Of a stretch of DNA of 57,136 nt, positions 32,167 to 42,200 are shown in pieces. The DNA comes from DATJNI01 sp035508275. Lineage in GTDB: Bacteria; Patescibacteriota; Saccharimonadia; Saccharimonadales; UBA4665. Under the pieces are notes generated by a model, which worked only from the letters and a program-made list of their open reading frames with translations, was not told the DNA's origin and did not search any database. A program made the position numbers and the translations under genes. The stretch lies in contig DATJNI010000008.1 of NCBI GenBank assembly GCA_035508275.1, positions 1 to 57,136 of the forward strand. Direction: 5' to 3'. Within the stretch, counting starts at the first letter, position 1. Every line of letters begins with the position of its first letter.

Positions 32167-32215
32167 ATTATGATAGGGTTCTGGTCTCATGTCAAATTGT
32201 GATCTAGATCGCACA
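32167..32215 (-). promoter_or_regulatory. Leaderless promoter of the Crp/Fnr gene with an adjacent Crp/Fnr-type palindrome
   Basis: Reading leftward: TTGACA (32195-32190), 17 nt, CATAAT (32172-32167), then 6 nt and the ATG at 32160. Immediately upstream of the -35 lies TGTGATCTAGATCGCACA (32198-32215), whose core GATCTAGATC is a perfect palindrome and whose TGAT-N4-ATC half-sites resemble Fnr/Crp targets. Its centre is about 45 bp from the expected start point, a typical activator position. Confidence 0.65.
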
Positions 32216-32294
32216 TACGATGTGACTATTTTTACGGCATATTTAGTGCTTTCAGGAGTAAGATTAGCCTACGGTTGGAGAACTGGAGGAGGCA

Positions 32295-33206
32295 ATGGTT
32301 ACAAGACGAGCCATTATTGATCAGTTGAAAAAGATAAGCTTTAGGCACGACGGCTGGGGTAGGACGGAAGTGTCAGAATTGCACAAAATTATCCTACCTG
32401 ACGAAGAAATATATGAATGTGTGAATGGTTTTTATGATGGGGGCTTCGCGCTACTAGTAGCAACAAACGTAAGGGTGCTACTGATAGACAAAAAGCCTCT
32501 TAATTATTTGTCGGTAGAAGACATGCGCTTTGACATGATTAGTGAGATTGATTATAACAACCGAATATTCGGAGCGGGTATTGTTATATCTTCTGGCGGT
32601 AAAAACCTACACTTTAGTAGTTTCAATCAGGCTAGGCTGAGGAAGCTAATAGGCCATGTCCAGGATTGCATGGCGGAAGTTAAGAAGAGGCAAGATAATC
32701 ACCAAGAAGGGCAAATCCAGCACTTAGAGCAGATTAATAATCAGCTTGAGGCCTTCATTGAAGCAACTCAACAGTACCAGGCCGAACTGGAAAATCAGTC
32801 ACAGGCTGGTAACTTTGTTGCTAGTGCAAGACTTGAACCGCCTAAACCCAGCCATGAGTTGGCTGACTTTCTATATGCTCAAAGTTTGTTAGCTCAGCAC
32901 AGGAAACAGCAAGACGAAGTAGATGAAAGACAACCAGTAGCTGCTGTTGCGGCACAGCCAGAAAACCCTACTGAACCGACGCTTGTCAGCGTTAACGATA
33001 AACAGATGCAAGAAATGTACGAGTCAGCACTTCAGGAGGTCTATAGGGCTCAACCTGAGCCTTTACCATCCGAAGATATAATATTTCAGCAGAATACCCA
33101 TGAGATTAACCCCATAGTTGTGGCATACTCAAAACTCCCGTACTTATTGCGAAATAGAAGATTTAGAGAACTAAGTGCTAACACCCCCGAAGTAGCGTCT
33201 ACATAA
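32295..33206 (+). CDS. PH-domain (YokE-like) protein with a helical, Gln-rich tail
   Basis: 303 residues. The first 130 fit the bacterial PH / YokE-type domain: LPDEEIYECVNGFYDGGFALLVATNVRVLLIDKKPL, then FDMISEIDYNNRIFGAGIVISSGG. The rest is predicted helical and Gln/Glu-rich with a coiled-coil-like section (about 140-175) and a less ordered, proline-containing tail. No membrane segment is visible. The role of these cytoplasmic PH domains is unclear; some bind protein partners. GGAGGAGG provides a strong ribosome-binding site. The 3' end faces ychF 11 bases away. Confidence 0.7.
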   Translation: MVTRRAIIDQLKKISFRHDGWGRTEVSELHKIILPDEEIYECVNGFYDGGFALLVATNVRVLLIDKKPLNYLSVEDMRFDMISEIDYNNRIFGAGIVISSGGKNLHFSSFNQARLRKLIGHVQDCMAEVKKRQDNHQEGQIQHLEQINNQLEAFIEATQQYQAELENQSQAGNFVASARLEPPKPSHELADFLYAQSLLAQHRKQQDEVDERQPVAAVAAQPENPTEPTLVSVNDKQMQEMYESALQEVYRAQPEPLPSEDIIFQQNTHEINPIVVAYSKLPYLLRNRRFRELSANTPEVAST

Positions 33207-33217
33207 ATACCCTTTGG

Positions 33218-34303
33218 TTAGGTATTAAACTTGAATAGCACAACATCGTCAGGCCGCATGACGTAGTCTTTTCCCTCAGTTCGTACCTTACCGGCAGCTT
33301 TTGACTGATTATATCCCCCCAAAGAAATTAAATCGTTATAGCTAACAACATCTGCTGCAATGAAGCCTTTCTCAAAGTCGCCATGTATTTTGCCGGCGGC
33401 TTGTGGAGCTTTAGAGCCTTTAGCAATTGTCCAGGCTCTTACCTCTTTCTCCCCAGCTGTTAGGAAGCTTTGTAAGCCCAGAATGTCGTATGCAGCCTTA
33501 ACGATGCTAATAAGACTCGACTCTCTTTGCCCGTATGAGCTAAGGAGCATTTTGGCATCATCTTCACTCAGATCTTTTAACTCATCTTCAAGCTTGGCAC
33601 TCGCGAACAGAACCTGGCTAGGCGAAACAATATCTTTTAGTGATTGCTTCAGTTCTTTGTTACCTATATCTTTCTCGGCAATATTGAAAAGGTATATGAC
33701 TGGCTTAGCCGTAATCAAATGTAGGTCTCGCACTAAATCCCTGTCAAGCTCCTCATGTTTCCAAAGTGGTTCGTTATTATTAAGCCAACCTTGAATCTCT
33801 ATATATTGATCTAGTACAGGTTTTAGCTTGTTATTAGCTTTAACCTCTTTCGTGAAGTTAAGTATTCTCTTATCTAATGTAGCTAGGTCTGCAAGAACTA
33901 ACTCAGTGTTAATAGTTTCGATATCTTTTTTTGCATCCACATGGTTATCTACGTGTGTTACTCCCTGGTCCTCAAAGGCTCTAACAACGTGAATAATTGC
34001 ATCGGTATCACGAATATGACTCAAGAACTGATTACCCAGGCCCTCGCCTTTACTCGCGCCTTGTACAAGCCCAGCGATATCTACAAACTTGAAAGTAGCT
34101 GGTATGACTTTCTGTGTGTGATAAATTTCTGCTAGTTTTTCCAGACGTTCATCGGGCACAGCAACTATACCGCTATTTGGTTCGATAGTTGCGAAAGGGT
34201 AGTTAGCAACCAACGCACTATTGCCAGTCAGCGCATTAAATAGAGTTGACTTGCCAACGTTGGGCAAACCAATAATGCCACACGAAACAGAAGAAACGGA
34301 CAT
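33218..34303 (-). CDS. ychF: Ribosome-binding ATPase YchF
   Basis: 361-residue Obg-like P-loop protein that binds the 70S ribosome and hydrolyses ATP rather than GTP. The G1 loop is GLPNVGKSTLFNALTG. G3 is DIAGLVQGASKGEGLGNQFL, and the ATP-specifying NxxE variant of G4 is present as NIAEKD. A coiled coil (about 130-200) and the C-terminal TGS domain (VRAWTIAKGSKAPQAAGKIH) complete it. TGT-TAGAAT ends 6 nt before the ATG on the minus strand, with no ribosome-binding site, so the mRNA should be leaderless. Confidence 0.96.
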   Translation of the reverse strand: MSVSSVSCGIIGLPNVGKSTLFNALTGNSALVANYPFATIEPNSGIVAVPDERLEKLAEIYHTQKVIPATFKFVDIAGLVQGASKGEGLGNQFLSHIRDTDAIIHVVRAFEDQGVTHVDNHVDAKKDIETINTELVLADLATLDKRILNFTKEVKANNKLKPVLDQYIEIQGWLNNNEPLWKHEELDRDLVRDLHLITAKPVIYLFNIAEKDIGNKELKQSLKDIVSPSQVLFASAKLEDELKDLSEDDAKMLLSSYGQRESSLISIVKAAYDILGLQSFLTAGEKEVRAWTIAKGSKAPQAAGKIHGDFEKGFIAADVVSYNDLISLGGYNQSKAAGKVRTEGKDYVMRPDDVVLFKFNT

Positions 34304-34337
34304 GCATATATTCTAACAGAGAGGTTTTCGATGGAGC

Positions 34338-34571
34338 CTAGAAGTTTGTGTCTGTGAGTGATGACCCTGCTTGGCTGGTGACGGAGTAAAAATACTTGGG
34401 TTTTGGTTCAAGAGTGTTAGGTTTCTTAGCGAAAATAACATTAACGCTCGCGCTTGCGTAGGCCTTGATTCTACTAGAGGATAAACGATACCCGACAACG
34501 CTTAGAGGTACTACAAATACCACCGCTAGAAGTAGTACGAGGAATATCTTTTGTTGCCAGTGTTTAATCAT
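34338..34571 (-). CDS. Small membrane-anchored protein of unknown function
   Basis: 77 residues with one hydrophobic helix (about 9-28) and a basic, Ser/Thr/Pro-containing tail. It has no recognisable family. Support for its being real: TAAACT, the same hexamer used before argS, ends 6 nt before the ATG on this strand, and it fills the gap between two genes in the same direction. It has no ribosome-binding site, consistent with leaderless translation. Confidence 0.45.
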   Translation of the reverse strand: MIKHWQQKIFLVLLLAVVFVVPLSVVGYRLSSSRIKAYASASVNVIFAKKPNTLEPKPKYFYSVTSQAGSSLTDTNF

Positions 34572-34580
34572 GTTCTTAGT

Positions 34581-35423
34581 TTAATTCCATTGCCAGTTAT
34601 CTTCTAAATAAGAAAGGTCAAAATTGCCGTTTCCTTGAGTCGTATGATAAACGAATAGTACATTTCCCTGTGCTGTATCACGGTATACATAAGTAGCATC
34701 CGAATGAATCGAGTTAGGCCCTGAGAAGGTTACGCTATAAGACGGTGATCCAACAAAAGTTGATACTCCCTCCTTTGCTATCGATGAACCCGCTGTAGAA
34801 TTGCTAGCATTTTTGGCATCCATTTGGGCAGCACCATCGAACTCGCTGTCGGTAAGAGACGGGGATTCAATAACTTTAACGCCGTACAGCTCGTTAGTTG
34901 CTTGATTAACTGCCAAGAAAGTGCAGCTTCCTGTAGTGCGAGTGACTTTCAGACCGCCAGGAATTTTGGTTGTGTAACAGGCCGTAGAGACTGTCTGAGC
35001 TGAGTCTAAGTAGCTATAAGTTAAGGGACTTACTGACTTATTTTTGTATATGTTATTAGCGGTAATTACCCAACTAACCACAGAAAGGGCGATTGCTATA
35101 ATCGCCAAAGACATGCCACCAAAAGCGAGGACCTTTTTTCTGGAGCTTTTACCAATAATTCCAAAAACCAAAGCGATGACTCCTATTATCAATCCAGCTA
35201 TTGGCACTAACCACACCACTAAGCCGATTACGCCAAAAGTGAAAGAGGCGACCGCAGCACCGCTGTCCTTATGTGATCGACCTAAATCTGTTTGCCGCTG
35301 GAAATTAGCTTGAGGTGGAGCTTGATTCTCCAAAACTGCATTGCCCGTACTAAGGTTATAGCCGCAGTTGCCGCAAAAGAAGGCACCGTGATCTATGGGC
35401 TGATGACAATTTGGACAGTTCAT
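34581..35423 (-). CDS. Zinc-ribbon membrane protein (DUF4190-like) with an extracytoplasmic domain
   Basis: 280 residues in three parts. An N-terminal zinc ribbon (CPNC at 3-6, CGNC at about 17-20) is followed by a linker. Two transmembrane helices (about 55-85 and 95-120) resemble DUF4190 with GKSSRKKVLAFGGMSLAII between them. The last 155 residues are a soluble domain with two cysteines (TACYTTKI and GSCTFL), probably outside. It shares 4 bases with the upstream prsW gene, so both are made from one message. The topology, a cytoplasmic sensor-like ribbon and an exported domain, resembles a substrate or partner of PrsW. Function unknown. Confidence 0.75.
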   Translation of the reverse strand: MNCPNCHQPIDHGAFFCGNCGYNLSTGNAVLENQAPPQANFQRQTDLGRSHKDSGAAVASFTFGVIGLVVWLVPIAGLIIGVIALVFGIIGKSSRKKVLAFGGMSLAIIAIALSVVSWVITANNIYKNKSVSPLTYSYLDSAQTVSTACYTTKIPGGLKVTRTTGSCTFLAVNQATNELYGVKVIESPSLTDSEFDGAAQMDAKNASNSTAGSSIAKEGVSTFVGSPSYSVTFSGPNSIHSDATYVYRDTAQGNVLFVYHTTQGNGNFDLSYLEDNWQWN

Positions 35424-36217
35424 GCTCTATCTAAGCTTTTAGCGCTATATAACTGTCTTCCGCAATTCTCGCAAAACTGTCGGTGATAAGAATTAGCCTT
35501 GCCGCAGCTTGGACAAAAATTAGGCACTCTTGAAGCAATGCTCAGTAACGCTGCTTTGTCTAAATCGTTCGCCTCCATAAAATAGAGGAAAAGCCCGATA
35601 CTTAGCAGCAATGTAATCACCAAAGACATAATAACTAATTGGTAAACTCCTGAAAGCAGACCAAAGTCATAAAGACCGTGTAGCAGGGGGATAATAATGA
35701 GGGCTGCAATAAATTTAGTTTTATTTTTCCTATCTATCTTCATACTCACCAGATAGTAGCCAAGAATTGCTGTGGCTGCTGCATGAAAGAAGGGCATAAG
35801 GATTAACCTTGTAATCCCAGCACTGGCTCCAAATGAAATTGTATAGCCTATGTTTTCACCTAGACCAAACGTTAACCCACAAATTGCAAAGTATATAATT
35901 CCGTCGGTGTGCTCTTTAAAATATGGCTTCTTATATATAAATAGAGCAAGAGGAACAAATTTAACCATTTCTTCTACTATGCCTACCGCCACAAAGTATA
36001 TTAGTCGCTGAGATAGAGGGTAAAGAGAAGGGCTTGTCTCGAGAGCCTTGGGCAGAATAGCGCTTTCGATAAGTGTAGCTAGAAGCATAGCTAGTATTCC
36101 AAAACCAATGGCAATCCAAAGGGTACCGGCGGATATTCTCCGACCGTGATCATAGTGAAGTAGATACCAAGTTAGAAGGCTAGCAAGAAGTATGAAACCG
36201 AGTATTACAATTAGCAT
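35420..36217 (-). CDS. prsW: PrsW-family intramembrane metalloprotease-like protein with a C-terminal zinc ribbon
   Basis: 265 residues with about seven membrane helices. The PrsW/CPBP-type catalytic elements are present: GIVEEMVKFVPLALF (EExxK), FGLGENIGYTISF, and two helices with conserved histidines, FFHAAATAILGYY and PLLHGLYDFG. PrsW cleaves membrane anti-sigma factors in Bacillus. Unusual here is a cytoplasmic-looking zinc ribbon at the C-terminus (CPSC and CENC, about 235-256), the same kind of module that opens the downstream, overlapping gene. This suggests that protease and neighbour recognise each other or a shared partner. Confidence 0.85.
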   Translation of the reverse strand: MLIVILGFILLASLLTWYLLHYDHGRRISAGTLWIAIGFGILAMLLATLIESAILPKALETSPSLYPLSQRLIYFVAVGIVEEMVKFVPLALFIYKKPYFKEHTDGIIYFAICGLTFGLGENIGYTISFGASAGITRLILMPFFHAAATAILGYYLVSMKIDRKNKTKFIAALIIIPLLHGLYDFGLLSGVYQLVIMSLVITLLLSIGLFLYFMEANDLDKAALLSIASRVPNFCPSCGKANSYHRQFCENCGRQLYSAKSLDRA

Positions 36218-36275
36218 TTTTTGTTTTTAAAAACTACTGTCTAAATATATCACTTTAAGGATGTAAAGCGAAAAA

Positions 36276-36698
36276 CTAGGTAACCATTTTGACTAGGGTT
36301 TCCTGCAGCTGTTCTAACTCTTTGTCACTCAAGTCCTTAAAATATATCTTATTTGAAGAGGCTATGTTTTCCAGGATCTTTTTTCTTAACGCCTGACCTT
36401 TAGAATTTAGTTTGACCATTTTAATTCTACGATCTTGCTCGTCAGGGAAGCGTGCGGCTAGGCCTTTAGCTTCCAAACCATCGACTAGCCCAGTGACATT
36501 TGAGGCATCACAAGCGAACACTTTTGTGAAACTATTCATAGGCTTCGGCTCATTAAGTAGCGACAGCATTATAGTCTGCATTGCAGTAAGATTGTGTCCA
36601 GCCCCTACTTCTATCAGATGGTGCTTAGACTGCATCATACACCTGACTAGCAGTTCAAAAGTTTGTTCAATAGTTGAAGTTCTATTAATGCTTGACAT
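36276..36698 (-). CDS. MarR family transcriptional regulator
   Basis: A 140-residue winged-helix dimer. The wing and recognition region reads SFTKVFACDASNVTGLVDGLEAKGLAARFPDEQDRRIKMVKL, including the DxRxxxV wing motif typical of MarR. I start at the ATG at 36698; a TTG two codons out (36704) is possible. It is divergent from an MFS drug exporter 84 bases away with inverted repeats in between, a standard repressor-pump arrangement. Ligand unknown. Confidence 0.9.
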   Translation of the reverse strand: MSSINRTSTIEQTFELLVRCMMQSKHHLIEVGAGHNLTAMQTIMLSLLNEPKPMNSFTKVFACDASNVTGLVDGLEAKGLAARFPDEQDRRIKMVKLNSKGQALRKKILENIASSNKIYFKDLSDKELEQLQETLVKMVT

Positions 36699-36751
36699 AG
36701 TCAATATTTGACCTTTACAATAAGTTCAGTATTAATATTGTATATTGACTA
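36698..36751. promoter_or_regulatory. Probable MarR operator: 10-bp inverted repeat between marR and the MFS gene
   Basis: TAGTCAATAT (36698-36707) and ATATTGACTA (36742-36751) are perfect reverse complements. The left arm begins at the marR start codon and the right arm lies just before the MFS ribosome-binding region. The sequence between also contains imperfect AT-rich symmetry. Either two half-sites or two dimer sites are possible; binding by the adjacent MarR is inferred from position. Confidence 0.6.
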
Positions 36752-36782
36752 AATACAAATTTCAACGGGAGGACTAAAAAGA

Positions 36783-38267
36783 GTGGCAACTAGAGCATCA
36801 GCAAAACCTGGTAAGAGCACTAGCCATTGGCTTATTTTAATCCTGCTTGCCCTGGCCCAATTCATGGTGGTACTGGATATATCTATAGTTAACGTAGCGC
36901 TGCCTACGATGCAGCATTATTTCCATCTAACCAGTTCTAATCTTCAGTGGATAGTCACCGCTTACGCTCTAACGTTTGGCGGCTTTTTACTATTTGGGGG
37001 TAGAAGCGCTGACCTGTTCGGTAGGCGAAAGACGTTTTTAATGGGCATAACTGCCTTTACCCTAGCATCGCTTGGTACAGGTCTATCTCAGTCAAGCACA
37101 ATGCTAATCGTATTTAGGTCGCTGCAAGGTCTTTCTGCTGCCTTTATGTCTCCAGCTGCCCTATCTATTATTCTGGTTACCTACAGAGAGGGGCACGAAA
37201 GGAATGTTGCTCTTTCAGTATGGGGTGCAGTAGCCTCGGGTGGCGCAGCTGTAGGTGTCCTAGCCGGTGGCATAATAACTCAGTATCTAACATGGCGCTG
37301 GAATTTCTTTATTAACATTCCTGTCGGTATTTTTGTTGTTATTACCGCTCTACGGATTCTACCGAAACACGAGTCAGAAGCAGAACACAACAGCCTGGAT
37401 CTAATGGGTGCAGTTACGGTCACCAGTGGTCTGATGATGCTAGTTTACGGACTAACCAAAGCTCCAACATATGGCTGGGGAGATCAAAGAACTTTAACAT
37501 ACTTTGGCATAAGCCTAGTTCTACTAGTATTGTTTGTTATTAACGAGAGCAGGGTAAAGCACCCTCTTATGCCACTACGAATCTTTAAGATTAGGAATGT
37601 CTCCGGAGCAGATTCGATGATGATGCTTCAAGCCGCTGCTCTGTACTCAGTTTTCTTCTTCACTACGCTTTATGTGCAAGACATCCTCGGCTACTCTCCT
37701 GTTAAAACCGGTCTAAGCTTCCTCATTTTACCGTTCTGTATTGCAATAGCGGCCACTAATGTCCCAAGAGTCATACAAAAAATAGGGTATAAGCCAATAC
37801 TGATGGTTGCTCCATTGGTTGTTTCTGCTGGACTGTTTTATCTCTCACTGATCCCAGTACACGCTAATTACTGGACAGATATAGCACCAGGTTTAGTACT
37901 ACTTGCTTTTGGCATGGGAGCTACCTTCGTAAGCGTAACAATAGCCGCAACCGGAGGAGTGCCACGTAAAGACTCAGGGCTAGCTTCTGGTCTTCTTAAT
38001 ACTTCTCAGCAAATTGGTGGGTCCTTAGGGCTAGCAGTATTAACAGGAGTAGCAGCCACAGCGACAACAAAATTTATAACCAATCTGCACCTAAGTACGC
38101 TGCCTGCAAAAAGCGTCATAGTTGATGCTACCGTGCACGGCTACAAGAAGGGCTATTTAGTGGCTTCGGCTTTTGGTATAGGGGCGTCGCTAATAGCAAC
38201 GTTTGTTATTAAGGCTCAAAAGGCAAAAACTGACCCCAGTCACGGCGAAGCCGTAGCCATGCATTAG
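36783..38267 (+). CDS. MFS transporter, DHA2 (EmrB/QacA) drug:proton antiporter family
   Basis: 494 residues with 14 predicted transmembrane helices. Motif A is GGRSADLFGRRKTFLMG, and motif C-like WGAVASGGAAVGVLAGGIIT marks an exporter. VLDISIVNVALPTM in helix 1 is typical of the DHA2 group. It should pump hydrophobic drugs or toxic compounds across the cytoplasmic membrane. The start is GTG, preceded by GGGAGG at about 10 nt. Divergent marR and the inverted repeat suggest substrate-inducible repression. Confidence 0.93.
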   Translation: MATRASAKPGKSTSHWLILILLALAQFMVVLDISIVNVALPTMQHYFHLTSSNLQWIVTAYALTFGGFLLFGGRSADLFGRRKTFLMGITAFTLASLGTGLSQSSTMLIVFRSLQGLSAAFMSPAALSIILVTYREGHERNVALSVWGAVASGGAAVGVLAGGIITQYLTWRWNFFINIPVGIFVVITALRILPKHESEAEHNSLDLMGAVTVTSGLMMLVYGLTKAPTYGWGDQRTLTYFGISLVLLVLFVINESRVKHPLMPLRIFKIRNVSGADSMMMLQAAALYSVFFFTTLYVQDILGYSPVKTGLSFLILPFCIAIAATNVPRVIQKIGYKPILMVAPLVVSAGLFYLSLIPVHANYWTDIAPGLVLLAFGMGATFVSVTIAATGGVPRKDSGLASGLLNTSQQIGGSLGLAVLTGVAATATTKFITNLHLSTLPAKSVIVDATVHGYKKGYLVASAFGIGASLIATFVIKAQKAKTDPSHGEAVAMH

Positions 38268-38335
38268 AGTCTCTTTACCTTACAGCTATCTTGAATTATA
38301 CTGTGCTTATGCTTGTGAGATAGTTATATTTGTGT

Positions 38336-39256
38336 ATGAAGAAACTAACAATAAAAAACAAATCTGTTGATACCTCTCTGGTAGTAATTTTTGTAATCAT
38401 AATCCTTGCAGCCGCTGCCTACTTTATTTTCTACAACCCTAACAAAGACGTGGTCTTTGAGATTAACGGCAAAAAGTACACACAAAGCCAAGTTGATAGC
38501 ATTATTTCTTATGCATATAACAGGCATTTTGGCACTAAAGAAGCGTTAAGCCAGGATGCATATAACTACCTGCGTACGGAAACTGCAGCCAAACAGCTGG
38601 ATATTATGCCCAGCCCCCAAGCACTAAATAGCTATTTGAAAGCCAATTATCCTAGTGCTCCTCTAAACCAGTGGAATGTGTTAGTAAGCAATGACAGGTT
38701 AATAGATAACAGCATAATAAATAACACCTTTGGCGAATATGCAGGCTATTCCTATGTCTTTTGGTTTGGGCAACATATAGCATATGGACCTTTATATACT
38801 CCGCCCGATTTAGGTAATAAAACTCTTATTGCCCAAAACCAATCGTATGCGAGCTCACAAGCATCGACTTATTATAAGGAACTTAAAGACGGCACTATTT
38901 CTCCGGCTCAAGCACTCACAAATATACAGAGTGATGCCAATCTAGATCTTTACCCGAATGGCTCTGCGTCTAGTAGTCCAAGTACATACTTTTCGAACAG
39001 CGGCGGTGTATCATGGGCAGATAAGGTAAGTTATCTAGATATCATTAACTACATTAAAAGCCAACACACTTTAGGACTAAGCACCATTAAGACTGGATAT
39101 ATAAGAGATGCATCTACCGGGACGGTTAAGTCGCCTGGCTTTTATTACATAGTACTGCTACAAAAGGTAAGCAATAGTAAACTTCAAAGTCCGAACGACT
39201 TTCAAAGTTATGTGGATAGCATAAACGCCAAATATTATGGCTGGGGTAGTGTATGA
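38336..39256 (+). CDS. Membrane-anchored foldase-like protein (SurA N-terminal-like, no PPIase domain seen)
   Basis: 306 residues. A transmembrane anchor (about 17-38) is followed by VVFEINGKKYTQSQVDSIIS, the pattern that opens SurA/PrsA-type chaperone domains (a short strand with a VNG-like turn, then helix). The rest is predicted helical and Ser/Tyr/Asn-rich without a recognisable parvulin core. The ATG at 38336 is preferred to a TTG two codons earlier. Its stop overlaps the start of the next gene (ATGA), so the 1002-residue secreted protein is translated in tandem and is a likely client. A second SurA-like gene begins at the window's end. Confidence 0.6.
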   Translation: MKKLTIKNKSVDTSLVVIFVIIILAAAAYFIFYNPNKDVVFEINGKKYTQSQVDSIISYAYNRHFGTKEALSQDAYNYLRTETAAKQLDIMPSPQALNSYLKANYPSAPLNQWNVLVSNDRLIDNSIINNTFGEYAGYSYVFWFGQHIAYGPLYTPPDLGNKTLIAQNQSYASSQASTYYKELKDGTISPAQALTNIQSDANLDLYPNGSASSSPSTYFSNSGGVSWADKVSYLDIINYIKSQHTLGLSTIKTGYIRDASTGTVKSPGFYYIVLLQKVSNSKLQSPNDFQSYVDSINAKYYGWGSV

Positions 39257-42200
39257 AAAAACTTTCCATTTTGCTAAAAATAGGTATCTTTGGACTACTG
39301 CTTCTAGGCATAGTAAGCATATTACCAGGCGGTAAAGCGTATGCGTGGAATGCCAACTCGCCGGAATGTGGTATTCATCAAACTCAAACTTTAAATGACC
39401 CTGCCGACTGGGTAGGAACGCAAACGGCTGGCAACCAATTTGCTGGCGCTATAGTTCATTTGTATGCCGTTGACGCATACGGTAATAAAGTAGAGTTAAC
39501 TAACATAGATAATGTTAACGGAAACCGAATCGCCGTAAATGTATCGGCAACGAATGGTGGGAATGGTTCATTTAAGCCATTTGCACACCTAAACCCGGAC
39601 AAATCTAGTGCTGTGCTAGCGGATGCAGAATATCCAGGTCCTTCCTCTTTTGGTGCTATAAGTGCCAATTGTGATAATAGATCTGGTAACGCAATGATCG
39701 TCTTGGGTTATGGAGCAACCTCACTGTGTAGTTCCGGTTGTGGTACTAGAAATGGGACTGGGAGCTGGGCTTTGGATTGCGGCGTAGAATACGGTGACCC
39801 TGAAGCCTACGATTTTTCTATGTCCAGTAACGATGTTCCGGTGTCTGGTCAAAATGGTAATCAATATACATTCTTGCCTGGGGGGTCTTGGACTGACGAC
39901 TCGGGCAATACGACCTATCATGGCGCAGCGGCAAATAACGGCTTTACTTATGATTTTAATATGACGTATCATTCGCCCGCCGCGTCTTGGGGAATAAATG
40001 GCACGTCTAAAGTTGCGTCGACAGCTTACGCTGGTCAATCGGTGACATTCACCCATACTCTTACAAATGGCGGACCACAAGACGATCTTACCAATGACAT
40101 ATATGCCGATGCCGGTACTTCGCAAACTACGTATTTGAATACTTCGGGTGGCACGAGTCCTATCTCTGGTTTAAACAACATACACTTATGTACTGGGGGC
40201 TCACAGTGTGCGGGAAATCAAGGCGGTCACCCTGCTATTAAACAACCTTTCTATAACGGAGGGTCTAAACCTTTTAATTATCCTTTTACTATACCCGCTA
40301 ACGCTGCGGCAGGAGATAAATTCTGCCAGTATGTAACATGGAACCCATCCGGCAGCGGAGGCTTAGGAGCAGCCCAGGATGCACCTGCCTGTGTGACTGT
40401 TTTGCCGCCTCCATATTCAGCTAGCTGCACCATAAATAGCGTTAAAGGAACGGGTCCAGGCGGAATTATAGTCGCCGGTCAGCAATACACCATAAAGGCC
40501 ACAGTTACAAACACAACCGCATCCGGTTTGGCGCTGCCGGGAAGTCAAAGCGGTAACACATTGAATCTAGATATCGTTATCAATGGATCTTCTAGTCCGC
40601 AACAGATTCCCTCAGGCATTCCACCACCTAATGCATCTGTGAATATATCGTACACAGCAACTGCACCCAATAGCGTAACTACTCTCGCCATATCTGGTAC
40701 CCCAGAGTATAGTCCTTCGTATACGCTCGGACCAAGCTGCTCATCCCCGCAGGGCGTATATGAGCAATTTACTCTCAGTAGTTCGCCCAATGTTTCTTTA
40801 AACCCTAACCAAGAGGATCCATTAACTGCTGCCAATACGGTGTGTGTGACTGACGTTGGGGCATCGGTCTCCGAAACTGTTACAGCCTATCTATACTCAA
40901 CTCCGCCTAGTGGAAGTCCGCAGACGCCCCAAGGCATTACACCGCAGAATAATAACGGACCGTTTACATCGACTGCTCAAGTATGTCTTTATAGCGCTAA
41001 GTTGCCGGCTCTTCAGGCAATATCTGTATACAATATCCCTGGTCCTGTTCAGGCGGGTGATCAATTTTGTGCTGGTATCAACTTCCCCTACATTTCGGGA
41101 TATGTGGGACCGGGAGGTATAGACACGTCAGTCTCAAAGGCAGGTAGTGACGCCAACTGTACTGCAGTTGTCAACCGGCCATTCTTTAAAACATACGATG
41201 GTTCCATATCGGCGGATAGTAACGTGAATCAACCTTGCACAGGAGGAGAGATAGCTGGTTATAATAATGCCCATTACGGCAGTGGAGATTTTGGATCAGG
41301 CAGCGGCCTCAGCGCTATAGCCTATAGCGGCATCTATGGTTTTGGAAGTGGGCAACAGCGACCGCCAAACAGTACCCCGCAGCCACCCCTCTCCCTCACG
41401 TTCGCAAATACCGTGCCAAGTTCACCACCAGGCTCAGGCAATCCTTCCGATCCATATACCCCTGATCTAGGCGGAGACTATGGTAGCGGACCTTGCTATA
41501 ACATTCCGCAGATTCCTAGCTACGCTACTACTAGTAGTTCAGGTGGAACATATAGCATAAATATGCTGCAAACACAGCAACCTCAAGGGCAACAGAGCTA
41601 TGTAATTGGCAAATCAGGTGGCTCCGTTAATGTAGTTCTAAACGGAGGGAAAATATCAGTCGGGAATAACTTGTCAGTATTCGTTTATGGAAATGTTTAC
41701 ATCAATAGCAATATAGTTTACTCGGGAGGCACTGCTGGCAGTCCATGGACATTAAAGAATATTCCTTCACTTAATATTGTTACCATCGGTGGGAATATTT
41801 ATCTTTCGCCGAACGTAACCGAACTAGATGGTATTTATTCGTCACAGCAAAGCAATGCGGGCAAGGGCGGTGCTATATATACTTGTGGGCAAAACAACGG
41901 CGTATCTTTTAGTCCCATGCCTGCAGGTAACCAGGGTACTAAGACCAACCCCACTTCCGTCCTATTTACTTCTTGCAATCAACAGCTAACAGTTTACGGT
42001 GTCTTCCAGGCCAATAGAGTCAACCTGATGCGTACGTATGGATCTTTACGAAACGACTCTACGACTCATGGCATAAAATCTAACCCAACCTGCAGTAATG
42101 CCGGCGCGTCCCCGCCGCCATACCCATTGTTTACCGACACCTGTGCCGCTGAAGTATTTGACTTTAGCCCTGAGCTTTACTTGGCCAATCCCTCAACACA

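Noticed and set aside
33206..33226. AATACC-N9-GGTATT hairpin between the convergent PH-domain gene and ychF, as a bidirectional terminator
   Set aside because: The stem is only 6 bp, AT-rich, and has no T-run on either strand, so termination is not supported.
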